The position numbers were made by a program, and so were the translations under genes. Positions 36,021 through 45,215 of a stretch of 64,000 bases of DNA are shown here, one piece after another. The notes below the pieces were generated by a model. It saw only the letters and a program-made list of their open reading frames with translations. It had not been told where the DNA came from and searched no databases. This DNA comes from Neorhizobium sp. SHOUNA12A (GTDB taxonomy: Bacteria; Pseudomonadota; Alphaproteobacteria; Rhizobiales; Rhizobiaceae): contig NZ_JALBGV010000024.1 in assembly GCF_023006505.1 (NCBI RefSeq), forward strand, positions 1 to 64,000. Direction: 5' to 3'. Within the stretch, counting starts at the first letter, position 1, and the number at the start of each line of letters is the position of its first letter.

Positions 36021-38138
36021 TTGTTGAACAACGATCTGCAACGTTCCGCATCCGCAGGAGAGCAGGATCGTCGCGACATCCAGAGACCCGGCAACCGCAT
36101 GCTTGGCCGCGTCGTCGCTTGCACCGGCTCGCACGCCACCATTTCCGCCGTTGCCGAACACGGCGAGACCGATCTTACAGAACTGTGGTCCGTCGGCCGG
36201 CTGATCTCCATCAGTGTCGGCGAAAACCGTGTCGTGGCACTTGCCTATGCAATGCAGACCGGCGGCAAAGAGTGGAGCGAAAACGGCAACACCAGTTTCC
36301 ACATCGAGGCCGAGCTGCTCGGCGAGGTGCGCAAGGGACCCGATGGCCGCGACGAGTTCACGGGCGGCATCTCGTGTTATCCCTATCTCGGCGCGGTCGC
36401 GCACCGCATTCGCGCCGCCGACCTTTCCCGCATTTATGATACCGGCAAGAACGAAACCTGCGTGGTCGGCAAGCTGACGCAGGACGACACGATCGACGCA
36501 ACGATCCATATCCCCTCGATGCTGTCGAAACATTTCGCCATCGTCGGCTCGACCGGCGTCGGCAAGTCGACCGCCGTCTCCCTGCTCCTCCACAAGGCGA
36601 TCGAGACCGACCCGAAGCTGCGCGTCCTCATTCTCGATCCGCACAACGAATTTGCCGCAGCCTTTCCCGATCACGCGGTCGTCATCGATACCGAAACGCT
36701 CGACCTGCCCTTCTGGCTGATGCGGCTCGAAGAGTTTTCCGAAGTGGTTTTTCGCGGTCGTCCGGCCGTGGCGGAAGAACTGGACATCCTGCGCGACCTC
36801 ATTCCGGAGGCGAAACGCGCCTTTCGCGGCAACGAAACGTCGCTGATGCGCCGCTCGACCGAAAAAAGCTCGGTCACCGCCGACACGCCGGTTCCCTACC
36901 GTATGGCGGACCTATTGGCCCTGATCGACGAACGGATCGGCCGCCTCGAAGGCCGCGGCGAAAAACCCTTCCTGCGGTCGTTGAAGATGCGCATCCTGTC
37001 GGCGATCAACGACCCGCGCTATCACTTCATGTTCTCCAACAATACGATCAACGACACGATCATGGAGACGATCGCCTATATCTTCCGCATTCCAGGCGAC
37101 GATCGGCCAATCTCGACCTTCCAGCTCGCCGGCATTCCCTCTGAAGTCGTCAATTCTATCGCCTCGGTCCTCTGCCGCATGGCGTTTGAACTGGCGCTCT
37201 GGAGCAATGGCGCCATCCACATGCTCGTCGTTTGCGAAGAAGCCCACCGTTATGTGCCGGCCGACCGTGAACTGGGTTTCTTCCCGACAAGGCAGGCCAT
37301 CTCGCGCATCGCCAAGGAAGGCCGCAAATACGGCGTCTCGCTCGGCGTCATCACCCAGCGCCCCGGCGAACTCGACCAGACGATCCTGTCGCAGTGCTCG
37401 ACCGTGTTCGCGATGCGACTGTCCAACGACCGCGACCAGGAAATCATCAAGTCGGCAATCCCGAATTCGTCGATTTCGACGACCAGTTTTCTGTCGTCGA
37501 TCGGCAATGGCGAGGCGATCGCTTTCGGCGAGGCGATCTCCGTGCCGATGCGCATGCGGTTTTCTCGCGTCGAGAAGAAATACCTGCCCAAGGCCAATGG
37601 CGTCGCCGACAAGGGTACGGAGGACACGCCGGATACGGTCGACCTGCGCACCGTGATCGCCCGCATGCGCGCCGTCAGCGGCCCGGATATTTCCGCCTTC
37701 CAGCAAAGCTACGCCACGGCGACGGCGCCCTTCCCGGAAGGCGCTTCCGACTCGGAGGAGGACGCCGATGACGATTTCCCGCCGGCGGGCGATGCCGAAC
37801 TCGATCGCTGGAACCGGGAGATCCGCTCAACCGGCCATGTGACGATCAACCCCACACCGCCCATGGCGACCAACCCGCAGCTGGAACCCTATCGGCCGGA
37901 AATGCTGCCGCGCGCGGCGGCACCCGAACAACCCTTAGCGCCCCGACCTGACCGTTTCGCAGAACTGCGCCGCGACCGTCCGCCTGAGCCGCCGCCCTAC
38001 CAGCCCGCACCTCCGACATTCCAGCGTCCGCCGGCACCCGAAGGCGCGCCGCGCCCGAACCCGCTGCTCCGGCGCGAAGGATCGCTGCGCGAAAGCCTGC
38101 TGAAGAAACCGCTGAGCAGCCTTTACGACAAGGACTGA
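36021..38138 (+). CDS. HerA-like ATPase (DUF87 family)
   Basis: The 705-residue protein begins with a beta-barrel HAS-type region (GRVVACTGSHATISAVAE, about 28-160). It continues with a FtsK/HerA-superfamily ATPase: Walker A FAIVGSTGVGKSTAVSLLL (~171), LRVLILDPHNEFA, and Walker B HMLVVCEEAHRYVPADRELGFFPT with VSLGVITQRPGELD. The last ~150 residues are proline-rich and probably disordered. HerA rings pump or unwind DNA at broken ends with the nuclease NurA, which is not seen here. The start is a TTG at 36021 with AGGGG 7 bases upstream; an ATG at 36099 is an alternative. The gene stands divergent from ilvB. Confidence 0.87.
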   Translation: MLNNDLQRSASAGEQDRRDIQRPGNRMLGRVVACTGSHATISAVAEHGETDLTELWSVGRLISISVGENRVVALAYAMQTGGKEWSENGNTSFHIEAELLGEVRKGPDGRDEFTGGISCYPYLGAVAHRIRAADLSRIYDTGKNETCVVGKLTQDDTIDATIHIPSMLSKHFAIVGSTGVGKSTAVSLLLHKAIETDPKLRVLILDPHNEFAAAFPDHAVVIDTETLDLPFWLMRLEEFSEVVFRGRPAVAEELDILRDLIPEAKRAFRGNETSLMRRSTEKSSVTADTPVPYRMADLLALIDERIGRLEGRGEKPFLRSLKMRILSAINDPRYHFMFSNNTINDTIMETIAYIFRIPGDDRPISTFQLAGIPSEVVNSIASVLCRMAFELALWSNGAIHMLVVCEEAHRYVPADRELGFFPTRQAISRIAKEGRKYGVSLGVITQRPGELDQTILSQCSTVFAMRLSNDRDQEIIKSAIPNSSISTTSFLSSIGNGEAIAFGEAISVPMRMRFSRVEKKYLPKANGVADKGTEDTPDTVDLRTVIARMRAVSGPDISAFQQSYATATAPFPEGASDSEEDADDDFPPAGDAELDRWNREIRSTGHVTINPTPPMATNPQLEPYRPEMLPRAAAPEQPLAPRPDRFAELRRDRPPEPPPYQPAPPTFQRPPAPEGAPRPNPLLRREGSLRESLLKKPLSSLYDKD

Positions 38139-38145
38139 GCCGGTC

Positions 38146-39036
38146 TCAGGCCAATCGCTCCCAGCTTTCGTCCATCTGGTTGCGAAACCAGGTCATCTGC
38201 CGCTTGGCATATTGGCGGGTCAGTGCAGAGCTGCGTTCGATAACCTCTTCCCGGCCGATGCGGCCTTCCAGCATCTCGGCGATCTGTGCAACGCCGATCG
38301 CCTTCATGACAGGCAGGTCGGGTGCGGGACCGAGCGCCAGCAGCGCCCTCACCTCATCCACGGCCCCGGTCTCCAGCATTGTCTCGAAACGGCGGTTGAT
38401 CCGTTCGTGCAGCAGCTTTCTGTCTGGCAGGACGACAAGCTTCTTCGCCCTCGAAGGGTCGATCACCATCGGCCCCTGCCTGCCCTGAAATTCGGTGATG
38501 GAGCGACCGGTCTCGGTCAGAACCTCCAACGCCCTTACGATCCGCTGCCCGTCCCTGGCCTCCAGGCTCGCGGCTAAGGGCGGGTCACGCACCAGAAGCT
38601 CCGCATGCAGCGCCTCGGGGCCTTCCTCCTTCAGGCGCAGGCGCACCTCGCAGCGAATATCCTGCGAGATTTCCGGCATGTCGGACAGCCCGCCGGTCAG
38701 CGCCTTGAAATAAAGCCCGGTGCCGCCGACGAAGACCGGCAGCCGGCCGTCACGCTTCAATTCCGGCAGGAGCGCCGTCACGTCCCGCAGCCACTCGCCG
38801 GTGGAATAAGCCCTCGTCGCCGGCACATGCCCGTAGAGCAGGTGCGGCACGCCCTCCATCTCGTCCTCCGCCGGTCGCGCCGTCAGGATCCGCAGCGTGT
38901 CGTAGACCTGCATGCTGTCGGCATTGATCACCACGCCGTTTTTCTCGCGCGCCAGGCGCAATGCAAGCGCCGACTTGCCGCTGGCCGTCGGCCCGGTTAT
39001 CAGGATCGCATCAAAATTGTCGATAAGGTCGCTCAT
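38146..39036 (-). CDS. miaA: tRNA dimethylallyltransferase
   Basis: The 296-residue enzyme adds an isopentenyl group to A37 of tRNAs reading UNN codons. It shows the P-loop LITGPTASGKSALALRLA, the substrate residues NADSMQVYDTLRILTARP, VFVGGTGLYFKALTGGLSDMP, and the C-terminal RQYAKRQMTWFRNQ. The ATG at 39036 abuts the ATG of serB on the other strand within the sequence CATATG. A start at 39066 (MGNERGNESH...) is also open and would overlap serB by 30 bases. It is convergent with the HerA gene. Confidence 0.96.
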   Translation of the reverse strand: MSDLIDNFDAILITGPTASGKSALALRLAREKNGVVINADSMQVYDTLRILTARPAEDEMEGVPHLLYGHVPATRAYSTGEWLRDVTALLPELKRDGRLPVFVGGTGLYFKALTGGLSDMPEISQDIRCEVRLRLKEEGPEALHAELLVRDPPLAASLEARDGQRIVRALEVLTETGRSITEFQGRQGPMVIDPSRAKKLVVLPDRKLLHERINRRFETMLETGAVDEVRALLALGPAPDLPVMKAIGVAQIAEMLEGRIGREEVIERSSALTRQYAKRQMTWFRNQMDESWERLA

Positions 39037-39930
39037 ATGGCTTTCGTTGCCACGCTCATTGCCCATCCGTCAAACCCAGTTCTCACGCAAAAGCTCGGAG
39101 AACAAGCGGCGGAGGCAGTGAAAGCCTCGGGCCTCTACTGGCTGGCGGATGGTATCGCCTGCGATATCGCGCTGCGCGACGGAACCGACCCGCAGATAGC
39201 CGAGGCCGATCTGAGGGCTCTCATTGGCAGCGCACCCATCGATCTCGTTATCCAGGCTGCGGATACGCGTCGCAAGAAATTCCTGATCGCCGACATGGAT
39301 TCGACCATGATCGGCCAGGAATGCATCGACGAGCTTGCCGACGTCGTGGGGCTGAAGGACAAGGTCGCGACGATCACCGCCCGCGCCATGAACGGCGAGA
39401 TCGCTTTCGAACCCGCGCTTCGCGAGCGCGTCGCACTTCTGAAGGGCCTGTCTATCTCCGTGGTCGACGACGTCATCGCAAAGCGCATTACACTGACATC
39501 AGGCGGGCCTGAACTGATCGCCACCATGAAGGCCAAAGGCAATTACGCCGCCCTCGTGTCGGGCGGCTTTACCGTCTTTACCAGCCGCATCGCCGCGACC
39601 CTCGGCTTCGACGAGAACCGCGCCAACATCCTCCTCGAAAACGACGGCATTCTCACCGGTGAGGTTGCCGAACCCATCCTCGGCAAGCAGGCCAAGATCG
39701 ACGCGCTTCTCGCCATCACCGAAAAACTCGGGATTTTGCCGGACGACACGATCGCCGTCGGCGACGGCGCCAACGATCTCGGCATGCTCGACATCGCCGG
39801 TTCCGGCGTCGCGCTGCACGCCAAGCCCACCGTTGCCGCCCAGGCCAAGATGCGCATCGACCACGGCGACTTAACCGCCCTGCTCTATATCCAGGGTTAT
39901 CGCAGGACGGATTTTGTTGCGGCTACCTGA
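39037..39930 (+). CDS. serB: Phosphoserine phosphatase
   Basis: A 297-residue HAD-superfamily phosphatase, the last step of serine synthesis. Motif I is FLIADMDSTMIGQECIDELAD, the substrate region is NGEIAFEPALRERVALLKG, motif II is LVSGGFTVFTSRIA and motif III is GDGANDLGMLDIAGSGVALHAKP. The N-terminal ~80 residues form an ACT-like domain, as in E. coli SerB. AAGG lies 8 bases before the ATG at 39037. The start shares no spacer with the divergent miaA start, so its promoter must lie within miaA coding sequence. Confidence 0.96.
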   Translation: MAFVATLIAHPSNPVLTQKLGEQAAEAVKASGLYWLADGIACDIALRDGTDPQIAEADLRALIGSAPIDLVIQAADTRRKKFLIADMDSTMIGQECIDELADVVGLKDKVATITARAMNGEIAFEPALRERVALLKGLSISVVDDVIAKRITLTSGGPELIATMKAKGNYAALVSGGFTVFTSRIAATLGFDENRANILLENDGILTGEVAEPILGKQAKIDALLAITEKLGILPDDTIAVGDGANDLGMLDIAGSGVALHAKPTVAAQAKMRIDHGDLTALLYIQGYRRTDFVAAT

Positions 39931-39942
39931 TAGCTCTTTCCA

Positions 39943-39970
39943 TTGATATTTACGTATCTGTATGTACAAT
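39943..39970 (+). promoter_or_regulatory. Promoter of the brnTA operon
   Basis: TTGATA (39943-39948) and TACAAT (39965-39970) are 16 bases apart. The spacer and -10 contain an imperfect dyad, TACGTA then TATGTA, a plausible binding site for the BrnTA complex, which represses its own promoter in known systems. Confidence 0.62.
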
Positions 39971-39980
39971 AGGGATTGTC

Positions 39981-40271
39981 ATGCCAAGGTTCGAATGGGA
40001 TCTGCAAAAGGCTCGGATCAATAAGGCCAAACACGGCGTCTCTTTCGAACTCGCGGAGCTTATCTGGGACGATCGGTTTCACATGATCATTCCTGATGCG
40101 GTTTACGATGGCGAGGAACGGTGGTTGGCAATCGGATCGGTCGGTGCTGTTACAGTGTTGGTCGCGGCTCATGTCTACCGCGACACCGATTTCGGTGAAG
40201 TCGTCCGTATCATAAGCGCCCGAAAAGCAACTGTTCACGAGAGGAGACGTTATGAGCACGAAAGGTCTTGA
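39981..40271 (+). CDS. brnT: BrnT family toxin
   Basis: The 96-residue protein follows the BrnT pattern: FEWDLQKARINKAKHGVSFELAELIWDD at the start, ERWLAIGSVGAVTVLVAAHVYRD, then VRIISARKATVHERRRYE at the end. BrnT is a RelE-fold ribonuclease that stops translation. The gene order toxin then antitoxin and a 20-base overlap with brnA are typical. It sits between the housekeeping genes serB and a GNAT gene, suggesting insertion into a core region. Confidence 0.93.
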   Translation: MPRFEWDLQKARINKAKHGVSFELAELIWDDRFHMIIPDAVYDGEERWLAIGSVGAVTVLVAAHVYRDTDFGEVVRIISARKATVHERRRYEHERS

Positions 40272-40539
40272 CGATAGACGCCGCAAAGAGCTCGACGCCC
40301 TCGAAAAGCTCCCCGACGATGAAATCGACACAAGCGACATATCGGAAATCACCGATGAGCAATGGCGATTGGCTAGGCGCGGTGATCTCTATCGCCCTTT
40401 GAAGAAGTCAGTGACGATTCGCCTGGATGCCGATGTCATCGAATGGTTTAAAGAGCATGCGACAGGCAGCGGCTACCAGACCGAGATAAACAGCGTGCTT
40501 CGCCAACACGTCGCGCAGCAGGAAAAGAAGTCCGCCTGA
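40252..40539 (+). CDS. brnA: BrnA family antitoxin
   Basis: The 95-residue partner of BrnT. An acidic N-terminus (LPDDEIDTSDISEITDEQW) that should wrap the toxin is followed by a ribbon-helix-helix DNA-binding domain (VTIRLDADVIEWFKEHATGSGYQTEINSVLRQHV). BrnA neutralises the toxin and represses the operon. Its start lies 20 bases inside brnT. Confidence 0.93.
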   Translation: MSTKGLDDRRRKELDALEKLPDDEIDTSDISEITDEQWRLARRGDLYRPLKKSVTIRLDADVIEWFKEHATGSGYQTEINSVLRQHVAQQEKKSA

Positions 40540-40553
40540 AATTGCGCCAAGAT

Positions 40554-41144
40554 ATGTCTCCCATGATCATCCTCGAAACCGAACGCCTGCGCCTCAGGAG
40601 CTGGATCGACAGCGACCGTGATCTCTTTCGAGAGATCAATTCCGATCCGAAGGTGATGGAATTTTTTCCGTTCCGCCGCACCCATGAAGAGGCGGATGCA
40701 TTTCTCGCCAGGCTCAACGACACGATCACCGAGACGGGGCTCGGTTTCTACGCGCTGGAACTGAAGGAAACACAGGAGCCCATGGGTTTCTGCGGCCTGT
40801 CCCTCGCCAACATGCCGGATATCTTTCCGCTGGAAACGGTGGAGATCGGCTGGCGGCTGGCGACCCGGTTCTGGGGCAACGGTTATGCCACGGAGGCAGC
40901 ACGCGCCCTGCTCGACTTCGCTTTCGGGGAAAAGCATCTCGACGCAGTCGTCTCCTTTGCAGTCGGCGAAAACAGGCGATCGACCGCGGTGATGAAACGG
41001 CTCGGCCTGCACCGCATCACCGGCATGGATTTCGACCATCCGCGGGTGCCGGATACGCACCCGCATCTGAAACCGCATGTGGTCTATGCGGTCACGCGCG
41101 ACGAATGGCAACGGCAGAAGGCGGCTGCGGAACGCACCCGCTGA
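40554..41144 (+). CDS. GNAT family N-acetyltransferase (RimJ/RimL-like)
   Basis: A roughly 196-residue GNAT protein. It starts IILETERLRLRSWIDSDRDLF and has GLGFYALELKETQEPMGFCGL, the EIGWRLATRFWGNGYATEAARALLDFAF acetyl-CoA region typical of the RimJ/RimL branch, and VSFAVGENRRSTAVMKRLGL. Members acetylate protein N-termini or small molecules. No clear ribosome-binding site separates the candidates 40554 and 40563; 40554 is chosen. It follows brnA by 14 bases but need not be functionally linked. Confidence 0.9.
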   Translation: MSPMIILETERLRLRSWIDSDRDLFREINSDPKVMEFFPFRRTHEEADAFLARLNDTITETGLGFYALELKETQEPMGFCGLSLANMPDIFPLETVEIGWRLATRFWGNGYATEAARALLDFAFGEKHLDAVVSFAVGENRRSTAVMKRLGLHRITGMDFDHPRVPDTHPHLKPHVVYAVTRDEWQRQKAAAERTR

Positions 41145-41161
41145 CCGCTCTGCTCTTGAGT

Positions 41162-42808
41162 TTACTCCAGCGGCAGCGCCACGAAGCGCAGGTTGCCGGA
41201 AGGATCCGAAACCATCACATGCGCGTTGCGGCGGCCTTCGGACTTCAGCACGGCGATCCGCTTGACGACGTCGGCCGGGCTTTCGACAAAATCCTGCGCC
41301 ACCTCGACCACGACCTCGCCGACCTTCAGCCCCTTCTGGGCGGCGGGCGAGTTCGGCGCGACGGCCGTGATCACCACGCCCTCGACGCTTTCGACAATGC
41401 TGAAGCTCTTGCGGCGGTCCTCGTCGAGCACGGCGAGCGTCATGCCGAAGGCTGCGGCAGGGTCCCGGCTGAGCTCGCCCTTCTGGTCGCCGGGCGCATT
41501 GTTGTTGGGCGCCTTGTTCTCGCCCTGGCCTTCCGGCAGGGCCGGCTGATCGTCTTCCTCCTGCGACTCGGCACTGTCTTCGAGGCGCCCGAGCGTCACC
41601 TTGACGGTCTGCTGCTTGCCGTCGCGCAGGATCACCACGTCGACTTCCTTGCTGACTGGGCTTTCCGCCACGATGCGCGGCAGGTCGCGCATCTCGTTGA
41701 CCGCCTGGCCGTCGAAGCTCAGGATCACGTCGCCGGCCTTGATCTCGCCGTTCTTGATCGGCCCGCCGCTGACGACGCCCGACACCAGCGCGCCACGTGC
41801 CCGGTCGAGACCAAGGCTTGCCGCAACGTCGTCGGTCACCGGCTGGATGCGCACGCCGAGCCAGCCGCGACGCGTCTCGCCGAATTCGGTCAGCTGGTGC
41901 ACGACATTTTCGGCGAGTTCCGTCGGCACGGCGAAACCGATGCCGATCGAACCGCCGGAGGGTGAAATGATCGCCGTGTTGATACCGATCACCTCGCCGC
42001 GCATGTTGAACAGCGGGCCACCGGAATTGCCCTTGTTGATCGCCGCATCCGTCTGGATGAAGTTGTCATAGGGGCCGGCATTGATGTTGCGCCCACGCGC
42101 CGAGATGATGCCCAGTGTCACGGACCCGCCGAGGCCGAACGGGTTGCCGATCGCCATCACCCAGTCGCCGATCCTCATGCGGCGGGAATCGCCGAAACGC
42201 ACTGCCTTCAGCGGTGCCTTGGGCTCGACCTTCAGCACCGAAAGGTCGGTCTTGGTGTCGGTGCCGACCAGCCTGGCCTTGAGCTTCGTGCCGTTCGGAA
42301 AAATCACCTCGATGTCGTCGGCACCTTCGATGACGTGGTTGTTGGTGACCACGTAGCCGGAAGGGTCGATCACGAAGCCGGAGCCGAGGGAAGAAACCTT
42401 CTGATTGCCGTTCTGCTTGCCCTGGCCATCGAAGAAGTCCTCGAAGAACTCCTGGAAAGGCGAGCCCTCCTGGATCTGTGGCTGTGGGCCGGCCCCCTGG
42501 TCCTTGACGCTCTGCGATGTCGAGATGTTGACGACGGCATCGAGCAGACCTTCGGCGAGATCAGCGATCGAACCCGGGCCGCCGCCTGCCATCGGCGCTG
42601 GAGCCGGCGGCGGATTGATGCTCGGCGACGGTGTCGGCGGGGCCGGCAGCATGACGCCGGGAGAACCGGCGGCCGGCGGATTTGCATTCTGCCCCGGAGC
42701 GGCAGGGACCGGCGTCTGGGCAATCGCCTGCAAGGGTGCCGCCAGGACGGCAAAAGTTGCCGCAAGCGTGACGGTGCGCTTGAAGGTCGATCGAACCGAA
42801 TGGGCCAT
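41162..42808 (-). CDS. degP: DegP/HtrA family periplasmic serine protease
   Basis: The 548-residue protein has a signal peptide (KRTVTLAATFAVLAAPLQAIAQ) followed by a Pro/Ala-rich linker. The trypsin-like domain has its triad in NNHVIEGADDIE (His), TKTDLSVLKVE (Asp) and NKGNSGGPLFN (Ser). Two PDZ domains follow (RRGWLGVRIQPVT; AVAPNSPAAQKGLKVGEVV). An acidic/Gln-rich insert separates the PDZ domains. It degrades or refolds damaged envelope proteins. The ATG at 42808 has AGGA 7 bases upstream. It is the third gene after hflK-hflC on the same strand, a conserved Rhizobiales order. Confidence 0.95.
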   Translation of the reverse strand: MAHSVRSTFKRTVTLAATFAVLAAPLQAIAQTPVPAAPGQNANPPAAGSPGVMLPAPPTPSPSINPPPAPAPMAGGGPGSIADLAEGLLDAVVNISTSQSVKDQGAGPQPQIQEGSPFQEFFEDFFDGQGKQNGNQKVSSLGSGFVIDPSGYVVTNNHVIEGADDIEVIFPNGTKLKARLVGTDTKTDLSVLKVEPKAPLKAVRFGDSRRMRIGDWVMAIGNPFGLGGSVTLGIISARGRNINAGPYDNFIQTDAAINKGNSGGPLFNMRGEVIGINTAIISPSGGSIGIGFAVPTELAENVVHQLTEFGETRRGWLGVRIQPVTDDVAASLGLDRARGALVSGVVSGGPIKNGEIKAGDVILSFDGQAVNEMRDLPRIVAESPVSKEVDVVILRDGKQQTVKVTLGRLEDSAESQEEDDQPALPEGQGENKAPNNNAPGDQKGELSRDPAAAFGMTLAVLDEDRRKSFSIVESVEGVVITAVAPNSPAAQKGLKVGEVVVEVAQDFVESPADVVKRIAVLKSEGRRNAHVMVSDPSGNLRFVALPLE

Positions 42809-43030
42809 CTGGCGTCCTCGCTGTTGGATTGTCCGCATCACCCCGGAAGAGCGGTCTCGACCCGGGCAGGTTATAGGAACCTTTGAATCGGGCGGAGTTT
42901 CGGCAGAGCATAAGGCGGAATGACGACGGTGGAAATTACCTTTTCGTGAGGATTGTGTCCTCTACCCGTCACGCCTGTGGATGGTCCTGTTATGAAAGGG
43001 GCGGCATTGCGCCGCCCCAGTCCTATGGGA

Positions 43031-43981
43031 TCAGTTCGCCGGCGCTGCGGGTGCAGCAGGCGGCGCCGGCCGCGCAGGTGCCGGCACCGGCGCAAGTGCC
43101 TGACCTGCAGACGAGTTGAAGAACCGGAAGAATTCCGAATCCGGCGACAACACAAGCGTCGTGCCGTTATCGGCAAGTGCGGCCACATAGGCGCGCATCG
43201 TGCGGTAGAACTCGAAGAAGGCCGGATCGCGCTGGAAGGCCTCGCCGAAGATCTTGTTGCGCTCGGCGTCGCCCTGACCGCGCAGGATTTCCGAATCCCG
43301 CTGCGCTTCGGAGACCAGTTCGACGACCTGACGGTCGGCAATGGCACGACGCCGCTGGCCTTGCTCGTTACCACGGGCGCGGATCAGCTCGGCCTCGGCA
43401 AGACGCTCGGCCTTCATGCGCTGGAAGGTCTGCTGAGAGACTTCCTGAGTGAGGTCGGTGCGCCGGATACGAACGTCGCGGATCGCAAGCCCCAGGGTTT
43501 CCGCCGCAGCAGTGAGGTCGGTGCGAACCTCCTGCATCATCGAAGAGCGCTCGTTGGAGAGCGCCGCATCGAAATTGCGCAGACCGTAGACACGGCGCAG
43601 CGCCGCATCGAGGCGGGTGCGAAGCCGCGATTCGGCCGAATCGCGGTCACCCGAGACCGTTTCCCGGAAGAGGCGCGGATCGGCAATCGAATAGACGACG
43701 AAAGCGTCGACTTCATAAAACGCACCACCGCGCACCTGGACGCGGATATTGTCGAGATCGAAGCGCAAAGCCCGGTCCTCGACATACTGGACACGATCGG
43801 CATCCATGAAGGCAAATGGCAGCTTGAAATAGATGCCAGGCGCGCGTTTGACGTCCTGGATCTCACCGAAGCGGACGACGACTGCCTGTTCGCGCTCGTT
43901 GACCACGAAAACCGACGAATAGATCAGCACGAGGAGAACCGCGAGGCCGATCAGGATTGCGGGGAGTCGATTGGAGTTCAT
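43031..43981 (-). CDS. hflC: HflC, FtsH protease modulator
   Basis: The 316-residue SPFH/band-7 protein has an N-terminal membrane anchor (LPAILIGLAVLLVLIYSSVFVVNEREQAVVVRFGEI) and the HflC core (YSIADPRLFRETV; VYGLRNFDAALSNERSSMM; RGNEQGQRRRAIADRQ). With HflK it forms a large periplasmic cage around FtsH and tunes membrane-protein proteolysis. Its ATG overlaps the hflK stop by four bases. A Pro/Ala-rich tail closes the protein. Confidence 0.95.
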   Translation of the reverse strand: MNSNRLPAILIGLAVLLVLIYSSVFVVNEREQAVVVRFGEIQDVKRAPGIYFKLPFAFMDADRVQYVEDRALRFDLDNIRVQVRGGAFYEVDAFVVYSIADPRLFRETVSGDRDSAESRLRTRLDAALRRVYGLRNFDAALSNERSSMMQEVRTDLTAAAETLGLAIRDVRIRRTDLTQEVSQQTFQRMKAERLAEAELIRARGNEQGQRRRAIADRQVVELVSEAQRDSEILRGQGDAERNKIFGEAFQRDPAFFEFYRTMRAYVAALADNGTTLVLSPDSEFFRFFNSSAGQALAPVPAPARPAPPAAPAAPAN

Positions 43982-45075
43982 CGCGTGCCCCCCTGGGTCG
44001 TCTGCGGCTTGATCATCTCGTTGAGCGGCAGATAGGGAACCACGCCGTCCTTGTTGTCCAGAATGATCTTGCGGGAATTCTTCAGGACCGTTTCCATGGT
44101 TTCGAGGAAGATCCGCCGGCGCGTCACTTCAGGCGCGTTCGCATATTCGTTGTAGATCGAAACGAAGCGCTGCGCTTCGCCCTGCGCTTCGTTGACGACC
44201 TTGTCCTTGTAGGCGGATGCCTCTTCACGGACCTGGGCTGACTGACCGCGCGCCTGGCCGAGCTTCTGGTTGGAATACTGGTTCGCTTCTTCGACGAAAC
44301 GATCCTCGTCCTGTTCGGCGCGCTGTACTTCTTCGAACGCGTCGGCCACTTCACGCGGCGGAGCTGCATCCTCGATCGGCACGGCATTGATGGAAAGGCC
44401 GGAGCCGTAGGTATCCATCGTGCCCTGGATGATATTACGCACTTCGGTCGAGATGCCTTCGCGGTTGTCGCGGAAGATGTCCTGCGCCGGGCGACGGCCG
44501 ACGACTTCGCGCATGGCGCTTTCGGAAACCTGCTGCAGCGTCGCGGCCGGGCCTTCGAGGTTGAAGAGATAGGCCTTCGGATCGGTGACGGTGAACAGGA
44601 CCGAGAACTGCACGTTGACGATGTTCTGGTCGCCGGTCAGCATCCAGCCGGCATTGGAGCTGGAGCCCCGCGTCGCGCCGATATTCTGCTGCTGTTCGGT
44701 GACCTTGACGATCTCGACGGTTTCGAGCGGCCAGAAATGGAAATGCAGGCCCGGCATGGAGATTTCATCCTTCGGCCGCCCGAAACGCAGTTCGACGCCA
44801 CGCTCGTCCGGCTGAACGGTGTAGATGGACTGAAAGGCGAGGAAGGCGAAAATGACGATGATCACGATCGTGAAGGCGCCGCCGTTGAAGCCGCCGGGCA
44901 TCATGCCGCGCAGCCTGTCCTGACTGCGCCTTATGATGTCTTCGAGGTCCGGCGGCCCGCCGCTTCCCCCGCCGCCGCGCGGGCGGTTCGGTCCCTGTCC
45001 CCAGGGGCCCTGATTATTACCGCCACCGCCGCCCCAAGGGCCACCGCCGCCACCATTCTGATTGCTCCAGGGCAT
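43978..45075 (-). CDS. hflK: HflK, FtsH protease modulator
   Basis: The 365-residue partner of HflC has a Gly/Asn/Pro-rich cytosolic N-terminus (MPWSNQNGGGGGPWGGGG) typical of HflK. It has one membrane segment at about residues 65-85 (FTIVIIVIFAFLAFQSIYTV) and a band-7 domain ending EQDEDRFVEEANQYSNQKLGQARGQ. The start at 45075 is supported by AGAGG upstream and by the family N-terminus. It lies 140 bases after folA on the same strand. Confidence 0.95.
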   Translation of the reverse strand: MPWSNQNGGGGGPWGGGGGNNQGPWGQGPNRPRGGGGSGGPPDLEDIIRRSQDRLRGMMPGGFNGGAFTIVIIVIFAFLAFQSIYTVQPDERGVELRFGRPKDEISMPGLHFHFWPLETVEIVKVTEQQQNIGATRGSSSNAGWMLTGDQNIVNVQFSVLFTVTDPKAYLFNLEGPAATLQQVSESAMREVVGRRPAQDIFRDNREGISTEVRNIIQGTMDTYGSGLSINAVPIEDAAPPREVADAFEEVQRAEQDEDRFVEEANQYSNQKLGQARGQSAQVREEASAYKDKVVNEAQGEAQRFVSIYNEYANAPEVTRRRIFLETMETVLKNSRKIILDNKDGVVPYLPLNEMIKPQTTQGGTR

Positions 45076-45215
45076 CAAAACCTCTTTGTTCGTATTCGCT
45101 CCCAAGCCGCGACCCTGCCGTGCGGCATCGATCTGGCTATTGCCCGTTATAGGGATGGGGAGGCCCGCTTTCAACGCAGGTTCAATAACTTCCCGTTCAA
45201 CGGTAACGAAATGTT

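Noticed and set aside
33813-36674. Single 953-codon minus-strand frame including ilvB and the region upstream
   Set aside because: The extra N-terminal ~350 codons cover the ilv promoter, leader, terminator and the 5' end of the HerA gene; the family N-terminus starts at 35621.
38605-39036. N-terminal extension of serB into miaA
   Set aside because: The extension is the antisense of miaA; SerB homology begins at the ATG at 39037.
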